Part shown: positions 27,615 through 35,115 of the stretch, piece after piece
Layout: every line of letters starts with the position of its first letter
Numbering within the stretch: the stretch's first letter is position 1
Origin: Stutzerimonas stutzeri KOS6
GTDB taxonomy: Bacteria > Pseudomonadota > Gammaproteobacteria > Pseudomonadales > Pseudomonadaceae
NCBI RefSeq assembly: GCF_000307775.2
Contig: NZ_KK020676.1
Span: 1,199,767-1,263,766 of the forward strand
DNA length: 64,000 nucleotides
Direction of reading: 5' to 3'
Program-made: the position numbers and the translations under genes
The notes under the pieces: model-generated
Database searches by the model: none
Told to the model about the DNA's origin: nothing
The model's input: only the letters and a program-made list of their open reading frames with translations

Positions 27615-27628
27615 ATAAGGTAATCCCC

Positions 27629-27706
27629 ATGCGCCTCAAGTCCGTCAAACTTACCCATTTTTTCGGCTATCGCGCCACCAGGGTTATCCCATCGACGCAG
27701 CCATGA
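27629..27706 (+). pseudogene. 5' stub of an AAA ATPase gene
   Basis: A 25-codon frame reading MRLKSVKLTHFFGYRATRVI and stopping at 27704. The start matches the standard N-terminus of RecF/SMC/OLD-type AAA ATPases (MRLKSVKLTNFRGYR-like), but nothing of the ATPase follows. It sits 14 bases after hsdS. The simplest explanation is that an ATPase gene of the restriction locus was deleted when the GTPase genes were inserted or rearranged. Confidence 0.55.
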
Positions 27707-27707
27707 G

Positions 27708-27725
27708 TTGCCACGGCTTCTGCCT
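27708..27725 (+). promoter_or_regulatory. Degenerate sigma54-like promoter before the GTPase genes
   Basis: TTGCCACGGCTTCTGCCT resembles the two better sigma54 sites in this window (CACGG after the -24 box, GC at the correct 10-base spacing), but the second G of the essential -24 GG is a C. It may be a decayed or weak site 28 bp upstream of the first GTPase start. Confidence 0.3.
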
Positions 27726-27752
27726 TAAATAACGTATTAAAGGAAAATAAAG

Positions 27753-28616
27753 ATGAGTGATCACAGCAAATTACTCGAAGATGCACTGAAGCAAGATAGT
27801 CAAATTGGTGCTGATTTTATTGGGAAGATATTCAGTCGGATCAATAGCGTTCTAAATTACCAACCGGTAGTCGGTGTTTTTGGTAAGACCGGCGCGGGCA
27901 AGTCCAGTCTGTGCAATGCGGTATTCGGCAAAGACGTGTGCGAGATCAGCGATATTGCCGGCTGCACGCGTAAGCCGCAGGAAGTCATCCTCGATATCGG
28001 TGGTAAAGGCATTAAACTGCTGGATGTGCCCGGCGTTGGTGAAAGCAATGAGCGGGATAAGGAGTATGCCGAGCTTTACCGTTCTATACTGCCTGAGCTT
28101 GATCTGGTGCTGTGGGTAATTAAGGGCGATGATCGGGCGTTCTCATCAGATGAAACATTCTATAAGAGTCTGGTGAGGCCTTATATTGATAAAGGGCGTC
28201 CATTTATTATTGCTCTCAATCAAGTCGATAAGATTGAGCCGTTTCGCGAGTGGGATGAAAGAGCTCAAAAGCCAGGGGCCAAGCAGGCAGAAAATATCGA
28301 ACAAAAGCGTATGAGTGTGGCAAAGATTTTTGATTTGCCCTACTCGTGCGTGATCCCAGTATCGGCCAATGAAAAATATGGGCTCGTTCAGCTGGTTGAA
28401 AAGATTATTGAGGTCCTGCCGGCGGATAAGAAAGCAATTGTTCTTGATTCTGTTAAGGCTGAAAACCGCTCTGAAAACTCAAAAGCAGAGGCCAAGGATG
28501 GTTTGATTGGCGAGATATTTAACATAGTGACCGATATTATTCCTGTTGCGCCAATCGCGAAGGCTGCAGTAAAGCTGGTAACAAAGGTGTTGAACAAAAT
28601 ATTCAGCTGGTGGTAG
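27753..28616 (+). CDS. YfjP/Era-like GTPase 1
   Basis: A 287-residue P-loop GTPase: G1 GKTGAGKSS (about 43), G3 DVPGVGE (about 89) and G4 NQVDK (about 155). The switch II DVPGxGE and the size put it with the YfjP/YeeP-like GTPases of prophages and defence islands (Era superfamily). The last 40 residues are hydrophobic and amphipathic (IVTDIIPVAPIAKAAVKLV), suggesting membrane contact. A good AAGGA ribosome site precedes the ATG. A second, different GTPase follows 3 bases after its stop, so they may work as a pair. It is AT-richer than hsdRM. Confidence 0.85.
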   Translation: MSDHSKLLEDALKQDSQIGADFIGKIFSRINSVLNYQPVVGVFGKTGAGKSSLCNAVFGKDVCEISDIAGCTRKPQEVILDIGGKGIKLLDVPGVGESNERDKEYAELYRSILPELDLVLWVIKGDDRAFSSDETFYKSLVRPYIDKGRPFIIALNQVDKIEPFREWDERAQKPGAKQAENIEQKRMSVAKIFDLPYSCVIPVSANEKYGLVQLVEKIIEVLPADKKAIVLDSVKAENRSENSKAEAKDGLIGEIFNIVTDIIPVAPIAKAAVKLVTKVLNKIFSWW

Positions 28617-28619
28617 TCA

Positions 28620-29321
28620 GTGGATATAACTAAGTACCGCCTCCACCGCGGTGATATCAGCGAGCTCTCAAAGCGCTTCCCCGCGTTTGACCAATTTAAA
28701 GACGCCGATCGTTTCGGCTGGCATAAGTGGGTCGATCAAACGACGGGGCTTGGATACTTGGAGCGAATGGTTTTATTTATCGGAAAGTCTGGCTATGGCA
28801 AGTCCACCACAGTTAACGCCCTGATCGGTCGGCCTATTCTTGAAACCAGTGACGTAGAGGCGTGTGCCCGCGAGTGCCAATGTCTCGACTTTCATATTGG
28901 TAATAACTATTGGCTGTCATTGGGCGATTTTCCGGGTATAGGTGAAAGCCTTGAGCGCGATGTGGAGTACTTAAAGCTTTATTCTGATTTTTTTAGTTAT
29001 GCTTCCGCGATCGTCCATGTGCTTAGGGCTGATACTCGGGACTATGCCGTAGACGAGCAGGCAGTAAGACATTTGACCCAGGCCTCAGAGCTTAAGCGCA
29101 AAGTCATTTACGCGCTTGGGCAATGCGACAAAGTTGAGCCCATCACTCGTCATCTGCATCAGGCTCCAACAGCTGAGCAACTAACAAATATCGACCTGAA
29201 GCTGCGCGAGGTTACCAAGGTGTTTTCGCCACATCATCCGGTTGTGCCTTATTCGGCTGAGACGGGGTGGAACATGGCTGTACTGAGTAATGAAATCGTT
29301 CGTGTTGCACTCGGTGAGTAA
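28620..29321 (+). CDS. YfjP/Era-like GTPase 2
   Basis: A 233-residue GTPase starting at a GTG three bases after GTPase 1. Motifs: G1 GKSGYGKST (about 55), G3 GDFPGIGE (about 103), G4-like GQCDK (about 167; the usual Asn is Gln). It lacks the hydrophobic C-terminal tail of its partner. Unequal tandem GTPases of this kind recall heterodimerising septin/dynamin-like GTPases, but no such activity is known for this pair. Confidence 0.8.
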   Translation: MDITKYRLHRGDISELSKRFPAFDQFKDADRFGWHKWVDQTTGLGYLERMVLFIGKSGYGKSTTVNALIGRPILETSDVEACARECQCLDFHIGNNYWLSLGDFPGIGESLERDVEYLKLYSDFFSYASAIVHVLRADTRDYAVDEQAVRHLTQASELKRKVIYALGQCDKVEPITRHLHQAPTAEQLTNIDLKLREVTKVFSPHHPVVPYSAETGWNMAVLSNEIVRVALGE

Positions 29322-29344
29322 TTGCTGAAACAAGGACTAACTCT

Positions 29345-30319
29345 ATGGCGCTTGATTTGAGCAACACCTTGGTTGTGGGCATCTCGGCAACTGCTCTGTT
29401 CGATATGAGCGAGTCCGATCAGATGTTCAAGGCGGCACTGGAGGCTGACCCGGAAAGCGTGATCGACAACTACCGTCGCTATATGCAGGAGCGCGAGGAC
29501 GAGCCACTGGTGCCTGGCACCGGGTATCACCTGGTCAAGGCATTGCTTGACCTCAACCGACATATGAAAGCTGAAGACACCTCCCCGCTGGTTGAGGTAG
29601 TGGTGATGTCGCGCAACAGCCCGGACACCGGTATTCGAGTGCTCAAGACCATTCGCCGCGATCAGTTGGCAATCACCCGTTCAGCTTTTACCGGCGGCGA
29701 ATCGGTGGCCGACTATATGGACGCCTTCGATGTGGACCTGTTTCTGACCACGAATGTGGAGGACGCGCAAAAGGTCATCGACTCCCGGCAGTGCGCCGCA
29801 GCAATCCTTAAGGCCCCGCCGGCTAATGCCCCGCAAATCCCCGAGGGACAGGTGCGTATCGCCTTCGACGGTGATGCGGTGCTGTTCTCCGACGCCAGTG
29901 AACTGGTCTACAAAACTCAGGGGTTGGATGCGTTCAAGGCTCAGGAAGATGCGCTGCAACATACACCAATGGATGAGGGCCCCTATGCCAGCTTGTTGAT
30001 AAAGTTGGCCCGTCTGCAGGAGCGCCTGCCCACCGGTGGCAGGGATTCTCCTATCAGAATCGCCATCGTTACCGCACGCAACTCTCCATCTGAGATGCGC
30101 GTCATTAACACCCTGCGTGCCTGGGGTGTGTATGTCGATGAGGCGTTCTTTTTGGGGGGTGTTGGCAAGCCCAAAGTCCTTCGCGCCTTCAACCCGCACA
30201 TCTTCTTCGACGACCAGGATGTGCACTTGGAAGCCGCTGCCAATCTGGTACCCTCTGGCAAAGTGCCATACCTTTCCCGCTCGGGCCTGGTAGATCTGCT
30301 ACCTGCGGCAAGCGGGTAG
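29345..30319 (+). CDS. Cytosolic 5'-nucleotidase family protein
   Basis: 324 residues with the pattern of the 5'-nucleotidase family PF06189 (cytosolic 5'-nucleotidase 1-like, HAD fold): VVGISATALFDM at the N-terminus, LVEVVVMSRNSPDTGIR (about 80-96), RIAFDGDAVLFSD with the aspartate pair (about 176-186), IVTARNSPSEMRV (about 240-252) and the C-terminal KVLRAFNPHIFFDDQDVH. Such enzymes hydrolyse nucleoside monophosphates. In a defence setting it could deplete nucleotides or remove a nucleotide signal; it lies in the same run as the CARF regulator and the GTPases. An AAGGA ribosome site precedes the ATG. Confidence 0.85.
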   Translation: MALDLSNTLVVGISATALFDMSESDQMFKAALEADPESVIDNYRRYMQEREDEPLVPGTGYHLVKALLDLNRHMKAEDTSPLVEVVVMSRNSPDTGIRVLKTIRRDQLAITRSAFTGGESVADYMDAFDVDLFLTTNVEDAQKVIDSRQCAAAILKAPPANAPQIPEGQVRIAFDGDAVLFSDASELVYKTQGLDAFKAQEDALQHTPMDEGPYASLLIKLARLQERLPTGGRDSPIRIAIVTARNSPSEMRVINTLRAWGVYVDEAFFLGGVGKPKVLRAFNPHIFFDDQDVHLEAAANLVPSGKVPYLSRSGLVDLLPAASG

Positions 30320-30349
30320 ATTCGTTTTTACGCATGCAAAGGAATGCCC

Positions 30350-32146
30350 ATGTCAGCGCAGAAGTACTCCGTTAATCAGCACCTGATCGAAACCTTGCTG
30401 ACTTGGGTGAAATCCGGGGAGATTGCCATACCGGAAATTCAGCGGCCGTTCGTGTGGGATGCCACCAAAGTGCGTGACCTGATGGACAGCCTGTATCAGG
30501 GCTTTCCGGTGGGTTACATCATTGCCTGGCGCAACCCGACGGTGAAGCTGAAAGACGGCTCGCTGGCCGAGGGCAAGAAGGTGTTGATCGATGGCCAGCA
30601 GCGGGTCACGGCGCTGACAGCCGCCATCGCCGGGCAGCAGGTGGTCAATCAGGATTACCAGCAGGTGCGTATCCGCATCGCCTTCCACCCCATCGAAGAA
30701 CGCTTCGAGGTCAGTAACCCGGCCATTGAGAAGGACAAAGCCTGGTTTGCTGATATCGCGCCCATCGTTAACGGTGAACATAAGGCACATAAGGTCGGTC
30801 GCGACTACCTGGAGCTAAACCCTGACGTCGATGAAGACCTGCTTTACGAGCGGCTGGACCGGTTGTGCGATATCACCAAGAAGCAGATCGGCCTGATCGA
30901 GCTGGCGGCAGATCTGGATATCGAGACGGTCACCGAGATCTTTATCCGCATCAACTCCAAGGGTGTGGTGCTTAGCCAGGCGGACTTTGTCATGTCGAAG
31001 ATCGCCGCTAACGAGGAGTTCGATGGCAACACCCTGCGCAAGGCCATCGACTACTTCTGCCACCTGTCCATTGCGCCGGAGTTCTACGCGCATATCGAGA
31101 ACAACGATAAGACCTTCGTGCAGACCGAATACTTCAAAGCTATGCGCTGGCTGAAGAGTGAAAACGACGACCTCTACGACCCCAGCTACTCGGACATGCT
31201 GCGCGTGGCCTTCACCACCAAGTTCAATCGTGGACGGCTGTCGGATCTGGTAGGGCTGCTCTCTGGCCGTAACTTCGAGACGCGTAGCTACGAGAAGGAA
31301 ATCGAAGAAGCGTCCTTCAAGACCCTGAGCGAAGGGGTCAGGGAGTTCATCAATGAAACGCACTTCAAACGCTTCCTGATGATCATCCGTTCGGCCGGCT
31401 ACGTGGACAGCTCCATGATCGGCTCGGTCAACGCGCTGAACTTCGCCTATGTGCTGTACCTCAAGCTCAAACGCGACCTGGGCAACAACCCCAATATCGA
31501 AAGCTGGGTGCGCCGCTGGTTCGTGATGTCGCTGCTTACCGGGCGCTATTCGGGTTCGCCGGAGTCCAGGTTCGACAAGGACATCAAGGCCGTGCACGAG
31601 CGAGCATTTGCTGACGTACTGGCTGATATCGAAGCGGCTGAACTGTCTGATGCCTTCTGGGACTTCGGTCTGCCGCAGGCCTTGAACACCTCGTCCGTCA
31701 ACGCCCCGGCTATCAAGGTGTTCTGGGCCGCACAGGCCAATCGCGGTGACAAGGGCTTCCTGTCCAAGGACATCACCGTGCGCGACATGCTCACGCACCA
31801 CGGTGACATCCACCACATCTTCCCGAAGAACTTCCTCAAGCAGCGGGGGCTGCTCAGAAGCAAGTACAACCAAGTGGCCAACTACGTGTACGTGCAGCAG
31901 GAAGTGAACATCAAGATCGGCGACACCGCCCCGGCCGCTTATATGGCGAAGGTCTTTGACCAGTGTCAGCAAGGCGCTGCGCACTACGGTGCGATCATCA
32001 GCCTGGATGCCCTTAAGGCCAACCTGGCGGCCAACTGCCTCCCGGATGACCTCGCTGCCTATCAGCCTGAGCAGTTCGAAACCTTCCTCACCGAACGCCG
32101 CCGACTGATGGCGCAGAAGATCAAGCAGTATTACTGGGGGTTGTAA
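30350..32146 (+). CDS. DUF262 / HNH-type nuclease (GmrSD-like)
   Basis: 598 residues from ATG 30350, chosen over 30344 because AAGGA then sits at normal spacing. The N-terminal DUF262 domain has [18 protein letters not shown] and the signature [13 protein letters not shown] (about 78-90), a ParB-like nucleotide-binding fold. The C-terminal part carries an HNH-like motif, [14 protein letters not shown] (about 485-498), with N-x-x-N-Y-V downstream. GmrSD and relatives are type IV restriction enzymes that cut modified phage DNA using NTP-dependent DUF262 activity; this protein probably belongs there. The operon ends after it, with 160 bp to the next gene. Confidence 0.85.
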   Translation: MSAQKYSVNQHLIETLLTWVKSGEIAIPEIQRPFVWDATKVRDLMDSLYQGFPVGYIIAWRNPTVKLKDGSLAEGKKVLIDGQQRVTALTAAIAGQQVVNQDYQQVRIRIAFHPIEERFEVSNPAIEKDKAWFADIAPIVNGEHKAHKVGRDYLELNPDVDEDLLYERLDRLCDITKKQIGLIELAADLDIETVTEIFIRINSKGVVLSQADFVMSKIAANEEFDGNTLRKAIDYFCHLSIAPEFYAHIENNDKTFVQTEYFKAMRWLKSENDDLYDPSYSDMLRVAFTTKFNRGRLSDLVGLLSGRNFETRSYEKEIEEASFKTLSEGVREFINETHFKRFLMIIRSAGYVDSSMIGSVNALNFAYVLYLKLKRDLGNNPNIESWVRRWFVMSLLTGRYSGSPESRFDKDIKAVHERAFADVLADIEAAELSDAFWDFGLPQALNTSSVNAPAIKVFWAAQANRGDKGFLSKDITVRDMLTHHGDIHHIFPKNFLKQRGLLRSKYNQVANYVYVQQEVNIKIGDTAPAAYMAKVFDQCQQGAAHYGAIISLDALKANLAANCLPDDLAAYQPEQFETFLTERRRLMAQKIKQYYWGL

Positions 32147-32257
32147 GCGGTCATGTGGTGTAAATAAATTTTCAGCTGCATAAGAAATATTACTTATGTC
32201 GCAATGCCCTCAGCCTTTCCGAGTGCATAACATGCTGTTTTCAAAGGAACACATGAG

Positions 32258-32274
32258 TTGGCACGGAATGCGCT
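32258..32274 (+). promoter_or_regulatory. Sigma54 promoter candidate of the TerY-P operon
   Basis: TTGGCACGGAATGCGCT has a perfect -24 box (TTGGCACG) and GC exactly 10 bases after GG; the -12 box GCGC differs from TTGC at two positions. The predicted start is near 32285, about 28 bases before the vWA gene, whose start has a normal AAGGAAG ribosome site. The -24 box is shared with the hsdR promoter. Confidence 0.6.
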
Positions 32275-32312
32275 AAAGGATAGAAACACCTGATTACCAA
32301 GGAAGTATGAAA

Positions 32313-32984
32313 ATGTCAGAACTCAAAAAATTCCAAGTCCAAACCGCTCGCCCGCTGCCGATCATCGTATTGGCCGACACTAGCGGCAGTATGTCGGTCG
32401 ACGGCAAGATCGAAGCCCTTAACAAGGGGCTCAAGGACATGATCAACAGCTTTGCTGGCGAAAGCCGTCTGCGTGCAGAGCTGCAGGTCAGCTTGATCAC
32501 CTTTGGCGGCAGTCAGGCTGAGTTGAACCTCCCGCTAACCCCCGCTCATCAGCTAAAAAGCTTTACCCCGCTTGTGGCAGACGGAATGACTCCGCTGGGC
32601 GGTGCGTTGACGCTTGCCTGCGACATGATCGAAGACAAGGACTGCATCCCCTCCCGTGCCTACAAGCCGGTAATCGTGTTGGCTTCCGACGGTTACCCGA
32701 ATGATGACTGGCAAGGCCCCTTTGCTCGGCTGATCAATGGCGAACGCTCTTCAAAGGCCACTCGCTTTGCCATGGCTATTGGTGCTGATGCGGATGAAGC
32801 CATGCTCGGCGACTTCGCCAATGACCCAGAGGCCCCATTGTTCCGCGCTGAAAATGCGGGCGATATATATCGGTTCTTCCGCGCAGTAACTATGAGCGTC
32901 AGCGCGCGCAGCCAGTCGGCCACGCCTAATCAATCAACTCCCTTGCAGATCCCCAGCTCTGACGATCAAGACTGGGAGTTCTGA
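32313..32984 (+). CDS. TerY-type von Willebrand A protein
   Basis: A 223-residue single vWA domain with the metal-ion site DTSGSMS (about 22), the MTPLGGAL loop (about 92) and ASDGYPNDDW (about 124), all needed for MIDAS metal binding. A disordered Ser/Gln/Pro tail follows. TerY-like vWA proteins work with a PP2C phosphatase and a kinase (the TerY-P triad), in which the vWA protein is the presumed phosphorylated adaptor. ATG 32313 is preferred over 32307 because of ribosome-site spacing. The stop overlaps the phosphatase start (TGATG). Confidence 0.9.
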   Translation: MSELKKFQVQTARPLPIIVLADTSGSMSVDGKIEALNKGLKDMINSFAGESRLRAELQVSLITFGGSQAELNLPLTPAHQLKSFTPLVADGMTPLGGALTLACDMIEDKDCIPSRAYKPVIVLASDGYPNDDWQGPFARLINGERSSKATRFAMAIGADADEAMLGDFANDPEAPLFRAENAGDIYRFFRAVTMSVSARSQSATPNQSTPLQIPSSDDQDWEF

Positions 32985-33673
32985 TGCGCTTGTTGGCAAG
33001 CGGGGCTTCGGTGCGGGGCCCTGCTCATTTTTTGGATGGCTCACCGAATCAGGATGCCCTGTGCGTCAGCGGCCTCACAGGCGGGTGGTGCATTGCAGTG
33101 GCTGACGGACTGGGCAGCCGCCCGCTTAGCCATCTGGGTTCGCGTAAAGCCGTGCAACTGTTCAAGCAACTCGCCCGCCAACAGCGTGGCATTGCCCATG
33201 AGTCGGTAGCCCACAACCTGCGTGATGCCTGGCTGGCTCACTTTGGTGAGCGCTATCAGCTGCATGAAACAACCTGCCTCTGGGCCAGGGTAAACGATCA
33301 GGGTCACGGCGTGGCGGGCCAGGCTGGCGATGGCTTATTGCTAGTCAGGAGTCAGGGTGTGTTCAGAATCGTAACTGATGCGCGCCAAGGCTTTGGCAAC
33401 CAGACCACGACCTTGGCGCAGGCGGCAGAGGCCGACTGCAGCCTAACTTTCGCGTTGTGCCAGGCCGGTGACGGCGTGTTGCTGATGACCGATGGCATCT
33501 CGGATGACCTGATTCCGGAACAACTGGAACCATTCTTCGATGCGATTTATCAACGTCAGCTGAGCATTAGCAAACGCCGCATGCGCCAGTGGCTGACCCG
33601 GGAATTAAACGGGTGGTCCACTCCACGTCATGGCGATGACAAGACAATCGCTGGAATATTCAGAACGGATTGA
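32984..33673 (+). CDS. PP2C-family protein phosphatase of the TerY-P triad
   Basis: 229 residues with PP2C metal-binding motifs: D-A-L near residue 25 (SPNQDAL), VADGLGSRPLSHLGS (about 39, the DG metal site), GDGVLLMTDGISDD (about 163, second metal site) and a C-terminal DDKTIAGIF (the third). It should remove phosphates added by the kinase encoded next. Its stop overlaps the following reading frame, so vWA, phosphatase and kinase are translated as a unit. Confidence 0.9.
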   Translation: MRLLASGASVRGPAHFLDGSPNQDALCVSGLTGGWCIAVADGLGSRPLSHLGSRKAVQLFKQLARQQRGIAHESVAHNLRDAWLAHFGERYQLHETTCLWARVNDQGHGVAGQAGDGLLLVRSQGVFRIVTDARQGFGNQTTTLAQAAEADCSLTFALCQAGDGVLLMTDGISDDLIPEQLEPFFDAIYQRQLSISKRRMRQWLTRELNGWSTPRHGDDKTIAGIFRTD

Positions 33674-33678
33674 AGCAG

Positions 33679-35109
33679 ATGACCGCGACCACAAAAGCGG
33701 CGGGTAACCGCAGCGTAAAGGACACCAAAGGCTCAGTTTATGAATTGCGTGGAGAGCTGAGCAGGGGTGGGCAGGGTATCGTTTACCACACTCAGTATCC
33801 CCAAGTTTTGATCAAAGGCTTTACCAATAAGGATGCCCATGCGCGCTTGCGTTGGAGCCGCCATATTGCCTGGTTGACTCGCGCGGAGCTCAGCGGGCTG
33901 AAATTGGCGAGGCCGCTAAAGTTGCTGGCTGAGCCACGCTGTGGCTATGTCATGGAGCTTATGGATGGGTTGGTGCCACTGCAGAGTCTGTTTGACAGCT
34001 TCGTCGCTGCTGAAGACGAGGCATCAGCCGATTACCTGCGCCAAGGCGGCTTGCGGCGTCGCATCCGCATTTTGAGCCAACTCGCCCGCACACTGAACCA
34101 ACTGCATGCCCGTGGGATGCTTTATGGTGATCTCTCTCCCAGCAATATCTTTGTGTCAGATGATCCTGACCATGCAGAAACCTGGTTGATTGATTGCGAC
34201 AACATCAGCCTTGAGTCTCACAGTGGTTTGACCGTGCATACAGCGGACTATGGTGCGCCCGAGGTTGTCCGTGGCGATGCGCTTCTGTCCAGCCTGACGG
34301 ACATTTGGAGTTTTGCGGTCATCGCCTATCAGTTGCTGACTCATAACCATCCGTTTAAGGGTGAGATGGTCAGTGACGGCGAGCCCGAGGAAGAAGAAGC
34401 TGCGCTTCGCGGCGAGCATCCCTGGATCAATGACACGCAGGACGATGCCAATCAGTGCTTTGCCAACTTGCCGATTCAGTTGCTTGAACACAGCAAGCTA
34501 CCCGAGTTGTTTGGCCGTTGTTTTGAAGCGGGCCTGCGCAATCCTGTTGAGCGTCCAAGCATGGCTGAGTGGCTTGAGGCTTTGGCAGAGATTGATGAGC
34601 GCATTTATTGCTGCTCAGGTTGTGGCGGCACCACTTTGCTCCCAGCTGGGCTTGGTTCAGCTGAAGATGCTGAGTGTTTTTTCTGCGACAAGCCTGTTGA
34701 TAGCCGGCTGGTCTTGCTTGAAGAGTTCATCTCCTTGCCGGCAGAAGAAGATTCTGCGGAAGGTGAGAGGTATGCAACCGGGCGCAAGGTCTGGCTTCAG
34801 CCTGGTGTTGAGATTGAGCTGAAGCGTCTGATGCCAACGTATAACTATGACCAATGGCCTGCAGATCATATCCGGATCGAATACAACGAAAAGGGTCTGG
34901 TTATTCATCCGCTAGCAAAGGAAAAACCTCAACTTCAACTACAGCGAGGAGAGGCCAAAAAGCCTTTGGAGCGTCAACAAGGGTTACCCGAAGCTCTGCG
35001 TGGGCAGCATAAAGAGCCGTATCTGATTCACGTGGGTCTGCCGGAAAAATCCAGCCTTGGTGCAACCGAGCTTGGGAAGTCCTATGTCATTTGGCAGTTC
35101 AGGTGGTGA
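33679..35109 (+). CDS. Serine/threonine kinase-like protein with zinc ribbon, TerY-P triad
   Basis: About 476 residues from ATG 33679; a TTG at 33670 overlapping the phosphatase stop is also possible. The kinase domain has the glycine loop LSRGGQGIVYHT, the catalytic loop YGDLSPSNIF (HRD replaced by YGD) and the metal motif IDCDN instead of DFG, the atypical forms usual for this family. After the kinase (about 290) comes a zinc ribbon, CCSGCGG...CFFCDKP (about 311-337), then a beta-rich C-terminal segment possibly recognising a partner. It probably phosphorylates a threonine or serine on the vWA or on a later protein of this operon. The helicase gene follows after 6 bases. Confidence 0.88.
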   Translation: MTATTKAAGNRSVKDTKGSVYELRGELSRGGQGIVYHTQYPQVLIKGFTNKDAHARLRWSRHIAWLTRAELSGLKLARPLKLLAEPRCGYVMELMDGLVPLQSLFDSFVAAEDEASADYLRQGGLRRRIRILSQLARTLNQLHARGMLYGDLSPSNIFVSDDPDHAETWLIDCDNISLESHSGLTVHTADYGAPEVVRGDALLSSLTDIWSFAVIAYQLLTHNHPFKGEMVSDGEPEEEEAALRGEHPWINDTQDDANQCFANLPIQLLEHSKLPELFGRCFEAGLRNPVERPSMAEWLEALAEIDERIYCCSGCGGTTLLPAGLGSAEDAECFFCDKPVDSRLVLLEEFISLPAEEDSAEGERYATGRKVWLQPGVEIELKRLMPTYNYDQWPADHIRIEYNEKGLVIHPLAKEKPQLQLQRGEAKKPLERQQGLPEALRGQHKEPYLIHVGLPEKSSLGATELGKSYVIWQFRW

Positions 35110-35115
35110 TGGCAT

